From NCBI RefSeq assembly GCF_031846325.1, contig NZ_JAVRHZ010000003.1:149987-213986 (forward strand): a stretch of DNA of 64,000 bases, written 5' to 3'. Within the stretch, counting starts at the first letter, position 1; each line of letters opens with the position of its first letter. Under the pieces are notes generated by a model. That model did not search any database, had not been told where the DNA came from, and saw only the letters and a program-made list of their open reading frames with translations. The DNA is from Patiriisocius_A hiemis (GTDB lineage Bacteria > Bacteroidota > Bacteroidia > Flavobacteriales > Flavobacteriaceae). Positions 1 through 7,838 of the stretch are shown in pieces. Both the position numbers and the translations under genes were made by a program.

Positions 1-19
1 TCATTCTATTTTATTTGTT

Positions 20-114
20 TGTTATTTCAATCCCCGAAGTGTTATAATAAGTAAAAAGAAAAAAATCATTAAACAGATTACTTCTCATTTTGTACTTCGT
101 GTTCAAAATGACAG
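20..114. repeat. Imperfect inverted-repeat (hairpin) element, copy 1
   Basis: The left end reads TGTTATTTCAATCCCCGAAG and the right end, on the other strand, reads TGTCATTTTGAACACGAAG, so the two ends form a degenerate inverted repeat. It lies immediately downstream of the E2 gene stop at 126. The copy at 7772-7837 has the same TGTYATT...CGAAG...ATCT layout. This resembles the hairpin-type interspersed repeats common between genes in Bacteroidota. No coding potential was seen. Similarity was judged by eye only. Confidence 0.4.
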
Positions 115-125
115 TATTACTATAT

Positions 126-1412
126 TTAAATTTTTCTTTCCCTATCAAACTGCTCCATATTATCCGCAATTCTTCGTAAGAAAGAACCAGCTAAATAACC
201 ATCTACAATTCTATGGTCAAATGAAAGAGATAGATACATCATACTTCTAATTTCTATCGTATCTCCTTCTTCTTTTTCAATAACTTCAGCTCTTTTTTTA
301 ATAATACCTGTTGCTAATATTGCTGCTTCAGGTTGATTAATTATAGGAGTACCCATTAAACTACCAAAGGTTCCAACATTACTTATTGTAAACGTGCTTC
401 CTTTAGTATCGTCACCCTTCAATTTATTATCTCTAGCTTTTCCAACTAATAAGTTTGTAGTAGCCGCAAGCTCTTGTAATTCTTTTTTATCTGCATTCTT
501 AACAACAGGAACAATTAGATTGCCACTAGGTAAAGCTGTTGCCATTCCAATATTAATTTCTTCCTTAACTATTATATTTTTCCCGTCTAATGAAGAATTA
601 ATCATAGGAAACTCTTTAATGGCATTTGCAACAGCTTCAATAAAAAGAGGAGTGAAGGTTAGTTTCTCTTCAAATTTTTCTTGAAAAGCTACTTTGTTTG
701 CATTTCGCCATTGTACCATATTAGTAAGGTCTGCTTCAACATATGCTGTTACATGTGGAGAAGTATGCTTACTATAGACCATATGGTCTGCAATCATTTC
801 TCGCATACGATCCATTTCAACAATCTTACCAGTTCCCTTATCAAATTTTAAGTCTGGAACTATAAACCCTGTATTTTCTGAAATAGGTTGAGCAAATTGG
901 AAAGGGCGCCCTTCTTTAATGTAATTAGTCACGTCGCTTTTACGTATTCTACCATTTTCGCCGGTACCTTTTATTCGGGCTAGCTCTTCATAACTAATAT
1001 GATGCTTTCTAGCAATACTATCTACTAATGGTGAAATAAAAAGATTATCATTTACTGTTACATTTTTAGAAGCTGTAAGAGACGTGCTCTTTTTTGGCTT
1101 TTTAACTTCTCTTTTTTCTGGTGAGCTTGAATTACTTTTTGTTGAAGAGGCGCTCTTTTTCTGTATTTCTTCTGAAAGTTCTAAGATTGCTATAATATCT
1201 CCAACAGGCACGACATCTTTTGCAGATACCTTGTGCGCTATCATTTTTCCTGGTGCAGGAGCAGGTACTTCATTATCTACTTTATCCGTAGCAACCTCAA
1301 CCAGAATATCACCTTCTTCAAAGCTATCACCTTCATTAACTAACCAGTTTATGATGGTTCCTTCTGTGATACTCTCGCCCATTTTGGGCATTACAAATTC
1401 AGTCTCTTTCAT
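126..1412 (-). CDS. 2-oxoacid dehydrogenase E2 component (dihydrolipoamide acyltransferase)
   Basis: This is the acyl-transfer core (E2) of a 2-oxoacid dehydrogenase complex in the cytoplasm, moving an acyl group from lipoyl-lysine to CoA. Layout: N-terminal lipoyl domain (about 1-80) with the lipoylated lysine at K44 in ATDKVDNE, an Ala/Ser/Lys-rich linker, a peripheral E3-binding domain (about 125-165), and the trimer-forming catalytic domain (about 195-428) with SFDHRIVDG (H400, D404). The length of 428 residues fits a single-lipoyl E2. The substrate class (branched-chain or 2-oxoglutarate) cannot be read from sequence alone. No E1 or E3 gene is adjacent; the pyruvate dehydrogenase E1 beta at 37.5 kb is a separate locus. 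The gene is divergent from the Lrp regulator at 1580, which may control it. Confidence 0.9.
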   Translation of the reverse strand: MKETEFVMPKMGESITEGTIINWLVNEGDSFEEGDILVEVATDKVDNEVPAPAPGKMIAHKVSAKDVVPVGDIIAILELSEEIQKKSASSTKSNSSSPEKREVKKPKKSTSLTASKNVTVNDNLFISPLVDSIARKHHISYEELARIKGTGENGRIRKSDVTNYIKEGRPFQFAQPISENTGFIVPDLKFDKGTGKIVEMDRMREMIADHMVYSKHTSPHVTAYVEADLTNMVQWRNANKVAFQEKFEEKLTFTPLFIEAVANAIKEFPMINSSLDGKNIIVKEEINIGMATALPSGNLIVPVVKNADKKELQELAATTNLLVGKARDNKLKGDDTKGSTFTISNVGTFGSLMGTPIINQPEAAILATGIIKKRAEVIEKEEGDTIEIRSMMYLSLSFDHRIVDGYLAGSFLRRIADNMEQFDRERKI

Positions 1413-1525
1413 TAAATAAAGTTTGATATAATTTACAAAATAACAAACTCATCTGCTAATTTGGTTAAAAAAACTAACTAAATTTATCTACATAGAATTT
1501 TATTCTTAAGTAGTATATAAAATAG

Positions 1526-1533
1526 TATTTTTG
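1526..1533 (+). promoter_or_regulatory. Bacteroidota -7 element for the Lrp-type gene
   Basis: TATTTTTG matches TAnnTTTG exactly and lies 47 bases upstream of the ATG at 1580. No convincing TTG was seen at the expected -33 distance, so this rests on the -7 box alone. Confidence 0.35.
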
Positions 1534-1579
1534 TTCTACAATTTTTAATTAAAAGCAGGATAAAAAGAAATTTAGCACA

Positions 1580-2053
1580 ATGAAATTAGACAGTATAGAC
1601 ATTAGCATTTTAAAGTCACTCCAAAGCAACTCGAACAGAACTGTTAAAAGCTTGTCTCAAGAGCTTGGTTTATCTACTACACCTGTTTTTGAAAGAATAA
1701 AAAAACTTGAAAGAGAAGGTTATATTGAAGGATACTCAGCTCGCTTAAATCCAAGAAAGTTAGGGCTAAAACAAACTGTATTTGTAGCGATTACATTACA
1801 AGGACACACAAGGAGCTACTTAGAGAAATTTGTTAGGCAGGTAAATGAATTTCCTGAGGTAGTTGCATGTCACAGAATTAGTGGAACTTTTGATTACCTT
1901 TTAAAATTATTAGTAAAAGATGTTGAATCTTACGAACAGTTTATAATAACCAAGTTAACACTTATACCTTATCTAGGAAATGTACAAAGTATGATTACAT
2001 TGTCTACTGGTAAAGAAAGTAATGAAATTGACTTAAGCCATTTGGAAAACTAA
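1580..2053 (+). CDS. Lrp/AsnC family transcriptional regulator
   Basis: A 157-residue DNA-binding regulator of the feast/famine family. It has an N-terminal winged HTH (about 4-62; LDSIDISILKSLQSNSNRT, with TTPVFERIKKLEREGYI as recognition region) and a C-terminal RAM/AsnC effector domain (about 68-145) that normally binds amino acids and drives octamer assembly. It is divergent from the E2 gene and convergent with paaY, whose stop it overlaps by four bases (2050-2053). Because genes for phenylalanine and phenylacetate breakdown lie nearby, it may sense an aromatic or branched-chain amino acid. That ligand assignment is inference only. Confidence 0.9.
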   Translation: MKLDSIDISILKSLQSNSNRTVKSLSQELGLSTTPVFERIKKLEREGYIEGYSARLNPRKLGLKQTVFVAITLQGHTRSYLEKFVRQVNEFPEVVACHRISGTFDYLLKLLVKDVESYEQFIITKLTLIPYLGNVQSMITLSTGKESNEIDLSHLEN

Positions 2054-2646
2054 CTTCTTTTTATCTCTTGAAGTGTTTTATAAAAATCTTCTTGAATAGG
2101 CCTATTTTTTGGTATTTCTCTGAGTGGTTCTACTTCTTTTAAAGTTTCATAACAATCCATTGGCAATTGTTGATATAGTTTTGTTCCAGCAGTTTTCCAA
2201 GCAATCATTTCGTCACTAACTTCTTTTATTGTTTTGGCTGGATTACCAACTATAAGTTGCCTGCTTTTAAATAATGTTTCTGCTTTTACAAATGACATTG
2301 CACCAACTATACATTCGTCTCCTATCTCCGCACCGTCCATAACAACGCTATTCATACCTATTAAACAGTTTTTTCCTAGATTGGCACCATGGATTACGGC
2401 ACCATGACCTACATGTGCACTTTCTTTTAAAGTTATAGATTTACCTGGGAACATATGTACAGTACAGTTTTCTTGTACATTAACGCCATCTTCGAGAATG
2501 ATTTCGCCCCAATCACCACGTATAGCTGCGCCTGGTCCTATATAGCAATTTTCACCAATAATAACATTACCAGTTACAGCAGCAAGTGGATGTACAAAGC
2601 TACTTTTGTGTACTACAGGGATATGTCCTTTGAAACTGTATATCAT
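2050..2646 (-). CDS. paaY: PaaY-like left-handed beta-helix protein (gamma-carbonic-anhydrase/hexapeptide family)
   Basis: A 198-residue hexapeptide-repeat protein. Repeats run from about residue 15 to 130 (e.g. VIIGENCYIGPGAAIRGDWG, HVGHGAVIHGANLGKNCLIG) and hold the histidines expected to bind metal at trimer interfaces. In proteobacteria PaaY is a thioesterase that removes dead-end CoA adducts formed by the phenylacetate pathway and spares CoA. Its position as the last gene of the minus-strand paa run, three bases after the crotonase gene, supports the same role here. The alternative is a general gamma-carbonic anhydrase-like protein, but context favours PaaY. The 3' end overlaps the Lrp gene by four bases. 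Confidence 0.85.
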   Translation of the reverse strand: MIYSFKGHIPVVHKSSFVHPLAAVTGNVIIGENCYIGPGAAIRGDWGEIILEDGVNVQENCTVHMFPGKSITLKESAHVGHGAVIHGANLGKNCLIGMNSVVMDGAEIGDECIVGAMSFVKAETLFKSRQLIVGNPAKTIKEVSDEMIAWKTAGTKLYQQLPMDCYETLKEVEPLREIPKNRPIQEDFYKTLQEIKRS

Positions 2647-2649
2647 AAA

Positions 2650-3402
2650 TTATTTAAACCGTTTCAGCGTTTCTTTTGTAAACTCACTTAAAACCAAGCG
2701 TCCTGAAATAATAGCTCTTTCTGCTAATAATTCATCCCAGTTTTCTGTACCAGACCACATAATTTTTTTCATCTCTTTCATAGCTTCTGGATTATATTTA
2801 CATAGGTTTTCTGCAAAAGACTTAACAGCTTCGTCAAGTTCTTGAGTAGAATCATATACATTAGCATATAGTCCTTTTTGTCTTGCCCACTCTGCATCAT
2901 AAAAACTATTAGCATCAATAGCAATCTGGCTCATGCCGCTTAAACCTAATTTTCGCTCTACTGCGGGACCTACTACAAATGGCCCTATTCCTATATTTAA
3001 TTCACTTAACTTAATAGCTGCAAATTTTGTTGCCATGCAATAATCTGTAGCACTAGCAACTCCTACACCTCCCCCTACAGTTTTACCTTGAATTCTACCA
3101 ATGATAAATTTAGGGCATTTACGCATAGCGTTTATGACATTAGCAAAGCCACTAAAAAATACTTTTCCAGTTTCGGCATCGTTAATATTGATTAATTCTT
3201 TAAAGCTTGCTCCAGCACAGAATGTTCTATCGCCCCCACTCTTGAGGATAATAACTTTCACATCGTCGTTAGTTCCGGCTTCTGTAATAGTATTTGCTAG
3301 TTTTGCTAATATATCTCCCGGTAAACTATTGTGTGCAGGGTGAAAAAATTCAATTGTTGCAATTCCGTTTTCAATATTTTGCTTTACGTATGGGTCTGTC
3401 AT
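2650..3402 (-). CDS. Enoyl-CoA hydratase/isomerase family protein of the paa cluster
   Basis: A 250-residue crotonase-fold enzyme. The oxyanion-hole regions are visible as FCAGASFKEL (about 61-70) and GGGVGVAS (about 111-118). One catalytic carboxylate position is kept (the Glu of SELNIGIGP), but the other Glu of classical hydratases (GGGCELA in PaaF and mammalian ECH) is replaced within GGGVGVA. It lies between paaZ (15-base gap) and paaY (3-base gap), so it probably does the 2,3-dehydroadipyl-CoA hydration assigned to PaaF, or an isomerase step. PaaG is recognised separately at 8998. I have not named it paaF because the catalytic pattern differs. Confidence 0.85.
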   Translation of the reverse strand: MTDPYVKQNIENGIATIEFFHPAHNSLPGDILAKLANTITEAGTNDDVKVIILKSGGDRTFCAGASFKELININDAETGKVFFSGFANVINAMRKCPKFIIGRIQGKTVGGGVGVASATDYCMATKFAAIKLSELNIGIGPFVVGPAVERKLGLSGMSQIAIDANSFYDAEWARQKGLYANVYDSTQELDEAVKSFAENLCKYNPEAMKEMKKIMWSGTENWDELLAERAIISGRLVLSEFTKETLKRFK

Positions 3403-3417
3403 GTTTATTTTTAATTT

Positions 3418-5952
3418 TTATAATAATCCAAACTGTTCAAAGTGATGATTCAAATGTTTTCTTTCTAATAAATACCATTCATATTTATTTAATTCACCAA
3501 AAACAACATTTTTGAGTGTTGCATCGGGATGCTCCTTGAAAAACTCTATGTAATTTTCTCTTGTTTTCTTTAATTGTTCAATTGCCTCTTCTAAATTACT
3601 AAACCTTAACTCTTCAATCTTAGATTCTTTTGCTAACGGAAACATATGTTCCCGTGGCATTTTATCGTAATTATAAAGTGTATTTTTTACCTTTTCTAGA
3701 ATTTTTTTTGGTGTAGCTATTTTAAAATCCTGAAGTTTTCCTGAAGCTATTTGATAGGTATATTCCAAATGCTCTATCATTTGTTGTGCGGTCATCGCAC
3801 CCCATTTCGGCTTAGTATCTTCGGTTAATTTACTAAGACAATTATTAATTTTTTCTTCAGTCATCTCCACAAACGTCTCTTGCTTTTTCTGAACCATGGT
3901 CAGGATAGTAGCAATTGCAACCAATGGAGTATCCTTATCTGTTTTGTCTTTTTCAGGTCTGTTTTCAAAATTAGCATCAAACACCTCAACAAACCATTTT
4001 ACTATACCACTTGGGTGTTCTGCAGAATTTACATCTCTATCTACCTTCTGTTTACAGGTTAAACGTACATATACAGTATCGTTATGATACAATGGACGCA
4101 AAAACCTAATTTCTTCTAACCCGTAATTTGCAGAAACAGGTCCCTTATTGGGGTACACAAATAATCCAGCTGCAGCAGATATTATAAAATAACCATGAGC
4201 AGTACGCTTTTCAAAAATACTCCCGTCTAAAGATGTAATATCTGTGTGCGCATAAAAGTGGTCCCAGGTAAGGTTCGCAAAATTTATGATATCTGTATCT
4301 GTTAAGGTTCGCTTATGCGTTTTAAGAGACATTCCGGGCTTAATATCTTCCCAATGGTACGCAAAAGGGTGTTTTTCACTTTCCTTATACTCTGCATTAG
4401 GCTGGTATATCCCCGTAATCTCGGTTAAAGTAGTTGGTGAACCTTGGATGGCACAACGTTGTAAATAGTGTTTAACACCACGCATTCCTCCCATTTCTTC
4501 TCCACCACCGGCACGTCCTGGTCCTCCATGAATTAAGTTAGGAAGCGGCGAACCATGACCCGTACTTTGTTTAGCGCTTTCACGGTTTAGCACCAAAATT
4601 CTACCATGGTGTGTAGCCGCTGAAACAGTATATTCCTTTGCAATTTTATCATCATTAGTTACTATAGAACTTACAAGTGAGCCTTTACCCATTTTTGAAA
4701 GCTCAATCGCTTCGTCTAAGTTTTTATAGGGCAGTAGCGTACTTACTGGCCCAAAAGCTTCAGTAATATGGACAGCTTCATTCTTTAACGGATTGTCTTC
4801 TCTTAGCAAGATTGGTTTAATAAACGCTCCTTTTTGGGCATCTGCTCCCACAGTTTCTACACTATCAAGATTTCCGTAAACTATCTCTGCTGTCTTGGCA
4901 ATTTTAGCCACTTGTTCTCTTACGTTTTCTCTTTGTGCAGCATTTACCAAAGCTCCCATTCTAACCTCCTTAAGTCGTGGATCACCTACCGTAACTTTAT
5001 CTAGTGCTTTACCTAAAGCAATTTGCACATCTTCTGTAAGTTTTTCTGGAACAATAATTCTACGTATTGCAGTACATTTTTGTCCACATTTAACAGTCAT
5101 TTCATTTCTAACTTCTTTGATAAACAAGTTAAATTCTGGAGTACCTGGAACGGCATCTTCCCCTAAAATAGAGGCATTTAAACTATCTGCTTCCATTGTA
5201 AAAGGCACAGATTCTTCAATTAATCTAGGATGTTGCTTTAATATTTTACCTGTACTAGCTGAACCTGTAAACGTTACCACATCTTGAGAGTTAACAGTAT
5301 CTAAAATACTCTTTTCGGTACCACTAATAAGTTGTATCGCTCCTTCTGGTAGTATTCCTGAAGTAATAATCTCTTTTACAACAGCCTCTGTTAAATAAGC
5401 GGTTTGTGGTGCAGGCAATACTACCGCTGGCATTCCTGCCATCCAATTTACCGCACATTTTTCTAGCATTCCCCAAACTGGAAAATTAAATGCATTTATA
5501 TGAACCGCAACTCCTTCTCTTGGCACCATTATGTGATGTGCCATAAAACGACCTCCTCTAGACAAATCTATTGGGTCGCCCTCAACATGAAATGGTTGAT
5601 TAGGAAATAATTTTCTAAGTGAAGCATTTGCAAATAAGTTTCCAAAACCACCCTCAATATCTATCCAACTATCAATCTTTGTAGCTCCTGTACGGTAACT
5701 TAACTCATAAAAATCATCTTTTCTTTTAACTAAATACAAAGCAAGTTTCTTGAGCATATTTCCACGCTCTTGAAAAGTCATTTTACGCAACACATTACCT
5801 TTCTCTCTACCATATTGAAGAATGGAAGGCACATCTAACCCCTTAGTAGTAACGTTTGTAAAGTGCTCACCTGTTACAGAATCTAAAACGGGAGTACCTT
5901 CTCCATCACCATTAATCCATTGTCCTTTTATGTAATGCTGTGTCTTTATCAT
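3418..5952 (-). CDS. paaZ: PaaZ: oxepin-CoA hydrolase / semialdehyde dehydrogenase with extra C-terminal DinB-like (DUF1569) domain
   Basis: PaaZ hydrolyses oxepin-CoA with its MaoC-type hydratase and oxidises the resulting semialdehyde with its aldehyde dehydrogenase domain. Here the dehydrogenase covers about 1-510 with catalytic E254 and C293 (GQKC). The hydratase covers about 530-685 with D564 and H569 in WDHFYAHTD. Both match the E. coli enzyme, which ends near residue 681. This protein continues to 844. The added ~155 residues (about 690-844) look like a DUF1569/DinB-superfamily helical bundle, with H728 in MTAQQMIEHLEY and a C-terminal HLNHHFEQFG. The frame is open throughout, so this is a true fusion. 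The gene starts the downstream segment of the paa cluster, after a 191-base gap from paaJ. Confidence 0.93.
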   Translation of the reverse strand: MIKTQHYIKGQWINGDGEGTPVLDSVTGEHFTNVTTKGLDVPSILQYGREKGNVLRKMTFQERGNMLKKLALYLVKRKDDFYELSYRTGATKIDSWIDIEGGFGNLFANASLRKLFPNQPFHVEGDPIDLSRGGRFMAHHIMVPREGVAVHINAFNFPVWGMLEKCAVNWMAGMPAVVLPAPQTAYLTEAVVKEIITSGILPEGAIQLISGTEKSILDTVNSQDVVTFTGSASTGKILKQHPRLIEESVPFTMEADSLNASILGEDAVPGTPEFNLFIKEVRNEMTVKCGQKCTAIRRIIVPEKLTEDVQIALGKALDKVTVGDPRLKEVRMGALVNAAQRENVREQVAKIAKTAEIVYGNLDSVETVGADAQKGAFIKPILLREDNPLKNEAVHITEAFGPVSTLLPYKNLDEAIELSKMGKGSLVSSIVTNDDKIAKEYTVSAATHHGRILVLNRESAKQSTGHGSPLPNLIHGGPGRAGGGEEMGGMRGVKHYLQRCAIQGSPTTLTEITGIYQPNAEYKESEKHPFAYHWEDIKPGMSLKTHKRTLTDTDIINFANLTWDHFYAHTDITSLDGSIFEKRTAHGYFIISAAAGLFVYPNKGPVSANYGLEEIRFLRPLYHNDTVYVRLTCKQKVDRDVNSAEHPSGIVKWFVEVFDANFENRPEKDKTDKDTPLVAIATILTMVQKKQETFVEMTEEKINNCLSKLTEDTKPKWGAMTAQQMIEHLEYTYQIASGKLQDFKIATPKKILEKVKNTLYNYDKMPREHMFPLAKESKIEELRFSNLEEAIEQLKKTRENYIEFFKEHPDATLKNVVFGELNKYEWYLLERKHLNHHFEQFGLL

Positions 5953-6052
5953 AATTAAACTCTTATTTTAAATATTTTTTTTATACTCTCAACGTTCATT
6001 TTATCTTGAAACAAAACGAACCAAAGATTCAAGTTTGAAATGAAGAATTTTT

Positions 6053-6096
6053 CAATCTTATTTCATTGCTTCACCAATCTTATTTCATTGCTTCAC
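6053..6096. repeat. Two perfect 22-bp direct repeats in the paaJ-paaZ gap
   Basis: The 22-base unit beginning CAATCTTATTTCATTGC and ending TTCAC occurs at 6053-6074 and again at 6075-6096 without a mismatch. It sits in the 191-base non-coding gap between the paaJ stop and the paaZ start. Nothing else recognisable was seen in that gap. It could be a replication-slippage duplication or a doubled regulator site. Confidence 0.85.
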
Positions 6097-6143
6097 ATTG
6101 ATTCTATTTTTCTAAAAGCAAAGCGGTCTAAAATTTAATATCT

Positions 6144-7352
6144 TTATACTCTTTCTATGATAGCAGCATACCCTTGGCCTACTCCTATACACATAGTTAT
6201 AAGCGCATATTTTTTGTTTTGTTCATGTAACTCTAAGGCTGCAGAATAGGCAATTCTTGCTCCTGTAACTCCAAGAGGGTGACCTATAGCTATAGAACCT
6301 CCGTTGGGGTTAATTCTTGGATCGTCATCGTTAAGCCCCCATTCTCTAATACAAGCCAATGCTTGGGATGCAAACGCTTCATTTAGCTCAATTACATCCA
6401 TATCTTCCATGGTTAAACCAGCTTTTTCAAGTGCTTTATTTGAAGCTAGTACCGGTCCTATTCCCATAATTCTAGGCTCTACTCCTACTACTGCAGAGCT
6501 TACAATTCTAGCTAATGGCTTTAAATTATATTTCTTAACTGCATCATCACTAGCAATAATAGTAGCTGCCGCTCCATCATTAAGCCCTGAAGAATTTCCC
6601 GCAGTAACACTACCGCCTTCCTTTTTAAAAGCTGGGCGTAGTTTTGCTAAAATTTCTTTAGTTGTTATAGGTTTAACAAACTCGTCTTGTGAAAAAATGA
6701 TTGGATCTTTTTTTCGTTGTGGAATCTCAACAGGAACTATCTCTTTTGATAATCTACCATTTTTTTGAGCTTTAGTCGCTTTCATTTGGCTCCAATAGGC
6801 AAATGTGTCTTGATCTTCTCGGGATATGTTATATTTTTCTACTAAATTTTCAGCAGTATTACCCATCCCATCTGTACCATACATTTCTTGCATTTTTGGG
6901 TTAACAAATCGCCATCCAAAACTAGAATCGTACATTTTACTATCATTTCCAAAAGCACTAGAGGGTTTTGCTATTACATAGGGTCCGCGTGTCATGTTCT
7001 CCACACCACCAGAAATAAACAAATCACCATCACCTGCTTTAATTGCTCTATTAGCATGAATAATTGCAGAGAGCCCACTACTACATAAACGATTTACTGT
7101 TTCTCCAGGAACAGTAAAAGGTAATCCTGCTAAGAGCAAACTCATCCTAGCAACATTTCTATTATCTTCCCCTGCTTGATTTGCACATCCCATAATAACA
7201 TCGTCAAATGCTTCTTTGGGAATACCCGGGTTTCTTTTTACTATTTCTTTGATAACATGCGCCCCTAAATCATCTGTTCTTACAGCACTTAATGTTCCTT
7301 TATAATTTCCTATAGGAGTTCTAACTCCATCTATTATATATGCATTTTTCAT
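6144..7352 (-). CDS. paaJ: PaaJ-type 3-oxoadipyl-CoA/3-oxo-5,6-dehydrosuberyl-CoA thiolase
   Basis: A thiolase that cleaves the beta-ketoacyl-CoA intermediates of phenylacetate breakdown, releasing acetyl-CoA and succinyl-CoA. The nucleophilic cysteine is C90 in NRLCSSG, with the GHPLGVTGAR histidine and the C-terminal CIGVGQG cysteine also present. I place the start at 7352 (MKNAYIIDGVRTP), giving 402 residues. The longer frame to 7388 adds 12 residues that overlap paaI and match no thiolase. With this start only one base separates it from the paaI stop, so the two are translationally linked. A degradative role, rather than biosynthetic acetoacetyl-CoA synthesis, is inferred from context. 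Confidence 0.92.
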   Translation of the reverse strand: MKNAYIIDGVRTPIGNYKGTLSAVRTDDLGAHVIKEIVKRNPGIPKEAFDDVIMGCANQAGEDNRNVARMSLLLAGLPFTVPGETVNRLCSSGLSAIIHANRAIKAGDGDLFISGGVENMTRGPYVIAKPSSAFGNDSKMYDSSFGWRFVNPKMQEMYGTDGMGNTAENLVEKYNISREDQDTFAYWSQMKATKAQKNGRLSKEIVPVEIPQRKKDPIIFSQDEFVKPITTKEILAKLRPAFKKEGGSVTAGNSSGLNDGAAATIIASDDAVKKYNLKPLARIVSSAVVGVEPRIMGIGPVLASNKALEKAGLTMEDMDVIELNEAFASQALACIREWGLNDDDPRINPNGGSIAIGHPLGVTGARIAYSAALELHEQNKKYALITMCIGVGQGYAAIIERV

Positions 7353-7353
7353 A

Positions 7354-7761
7354 TTATTCTTCCCAATCTTTTTGTGTTCTATAAACAACTCCTTTAAACA
7401 AAGCTACTAATTCTTGGTCTCGTTTTACCTCTACTATGTTAAAGCCTACTTTAGTTTTTTGTAAATCTACTATTGCCTCAGCAGTAATATAGTCTCCTTC
7501 TTCTAATGCTTCAATATGGTTTATACTAGTTTCAATAGATACTGCATACTTACCATGTGTGTTTGCAGTAAAACCAAAGGCAGTATCTGCTAGAGAATAA
7601 CTAATGCCCCCATGCGCTTTGTCCATACTATTAAGCATTTCTTTTCTAATAGTCATTCCTACCTTTACATGTCCAACTTTAGATTCTAATATTTCGATAC
7701 CTAACCATTTACTGTAGGCATCTTGACTTAACATTTTATAAGGAATTTGTTCTCCTTTCAT
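7354..7761 (-). CDS. paaI: PaaI hotdog-fold acyl-CoA thioesterase
   Basis: A 135-residue hotdog thioesterase of the PaaI family, a cytoplasmic tetramer that hydrolyses (hydroxy)phenylacetyl-CoA and rescues CoA when the pathway stalls. The family signature is MNSMDKAHGGISYSLADTAFG (about 44-64), containing the Asn, the HGG and the Asp used in catalysis. It lies between paaH, from which it is separated by a hairpin repeat element (7772-7837), and paaJ, one base downstream. Confidence 0.92.
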   Translation of the reverse strand: MKGEQIPYKMLSQDAYSKWLGIEILESKVGHVKVGMTIRKEMLNSMDKAHGGISYSLADTAFGFTANTHGKYAVSIETSINHIEALEEGDYITAEAIVDLQKTKVGFNIVEVKRDQELVALFKGVVYRTQKDWEE

Positions 7762-7771
7762 AATTTTACTT

Positions 7772-7837
7772 GTTATTGCGAAGACGAAAAACTTAGCAAT
7801 CTAAACAAAGAGATTCCCACGCTTCGCTTGGAATGAC
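7772..7837. repeat. Imperfect inverted-repeat (hairpin) element, copy 2
   Basis: The left end (TGTTATTGCGAAGACGAAAA, then AGCAATCT) pairs imperfectly with the right end, which on the other strand reads TGTCATTCCAAGCGAAGCG, then GGGAATCT. The element fills the 77-base gap between paaI and paaH and reaches to one base before the paaH stop. It matches the layout of the copy at 20-114. Being inside an operon, it may act as an RNA hairpin that alters downstream expression or mRNA stability. Confidence 0.5.
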
Positions 7838-7838
7838 A

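Noticed and set aside
126..1412. The E2 gene as part of the paa operon or of the pdhB complex
   Set aside because: It is separated from paaY by the Lrp gene on the opposite strand and is 36 kb from pdhB; no evidence links it to either beyond general class.
6053..6096. The two 22-bp direct repeats as a CRISPR array
   Set aside because: There are only two adjoining units without spacers and no cas genes.
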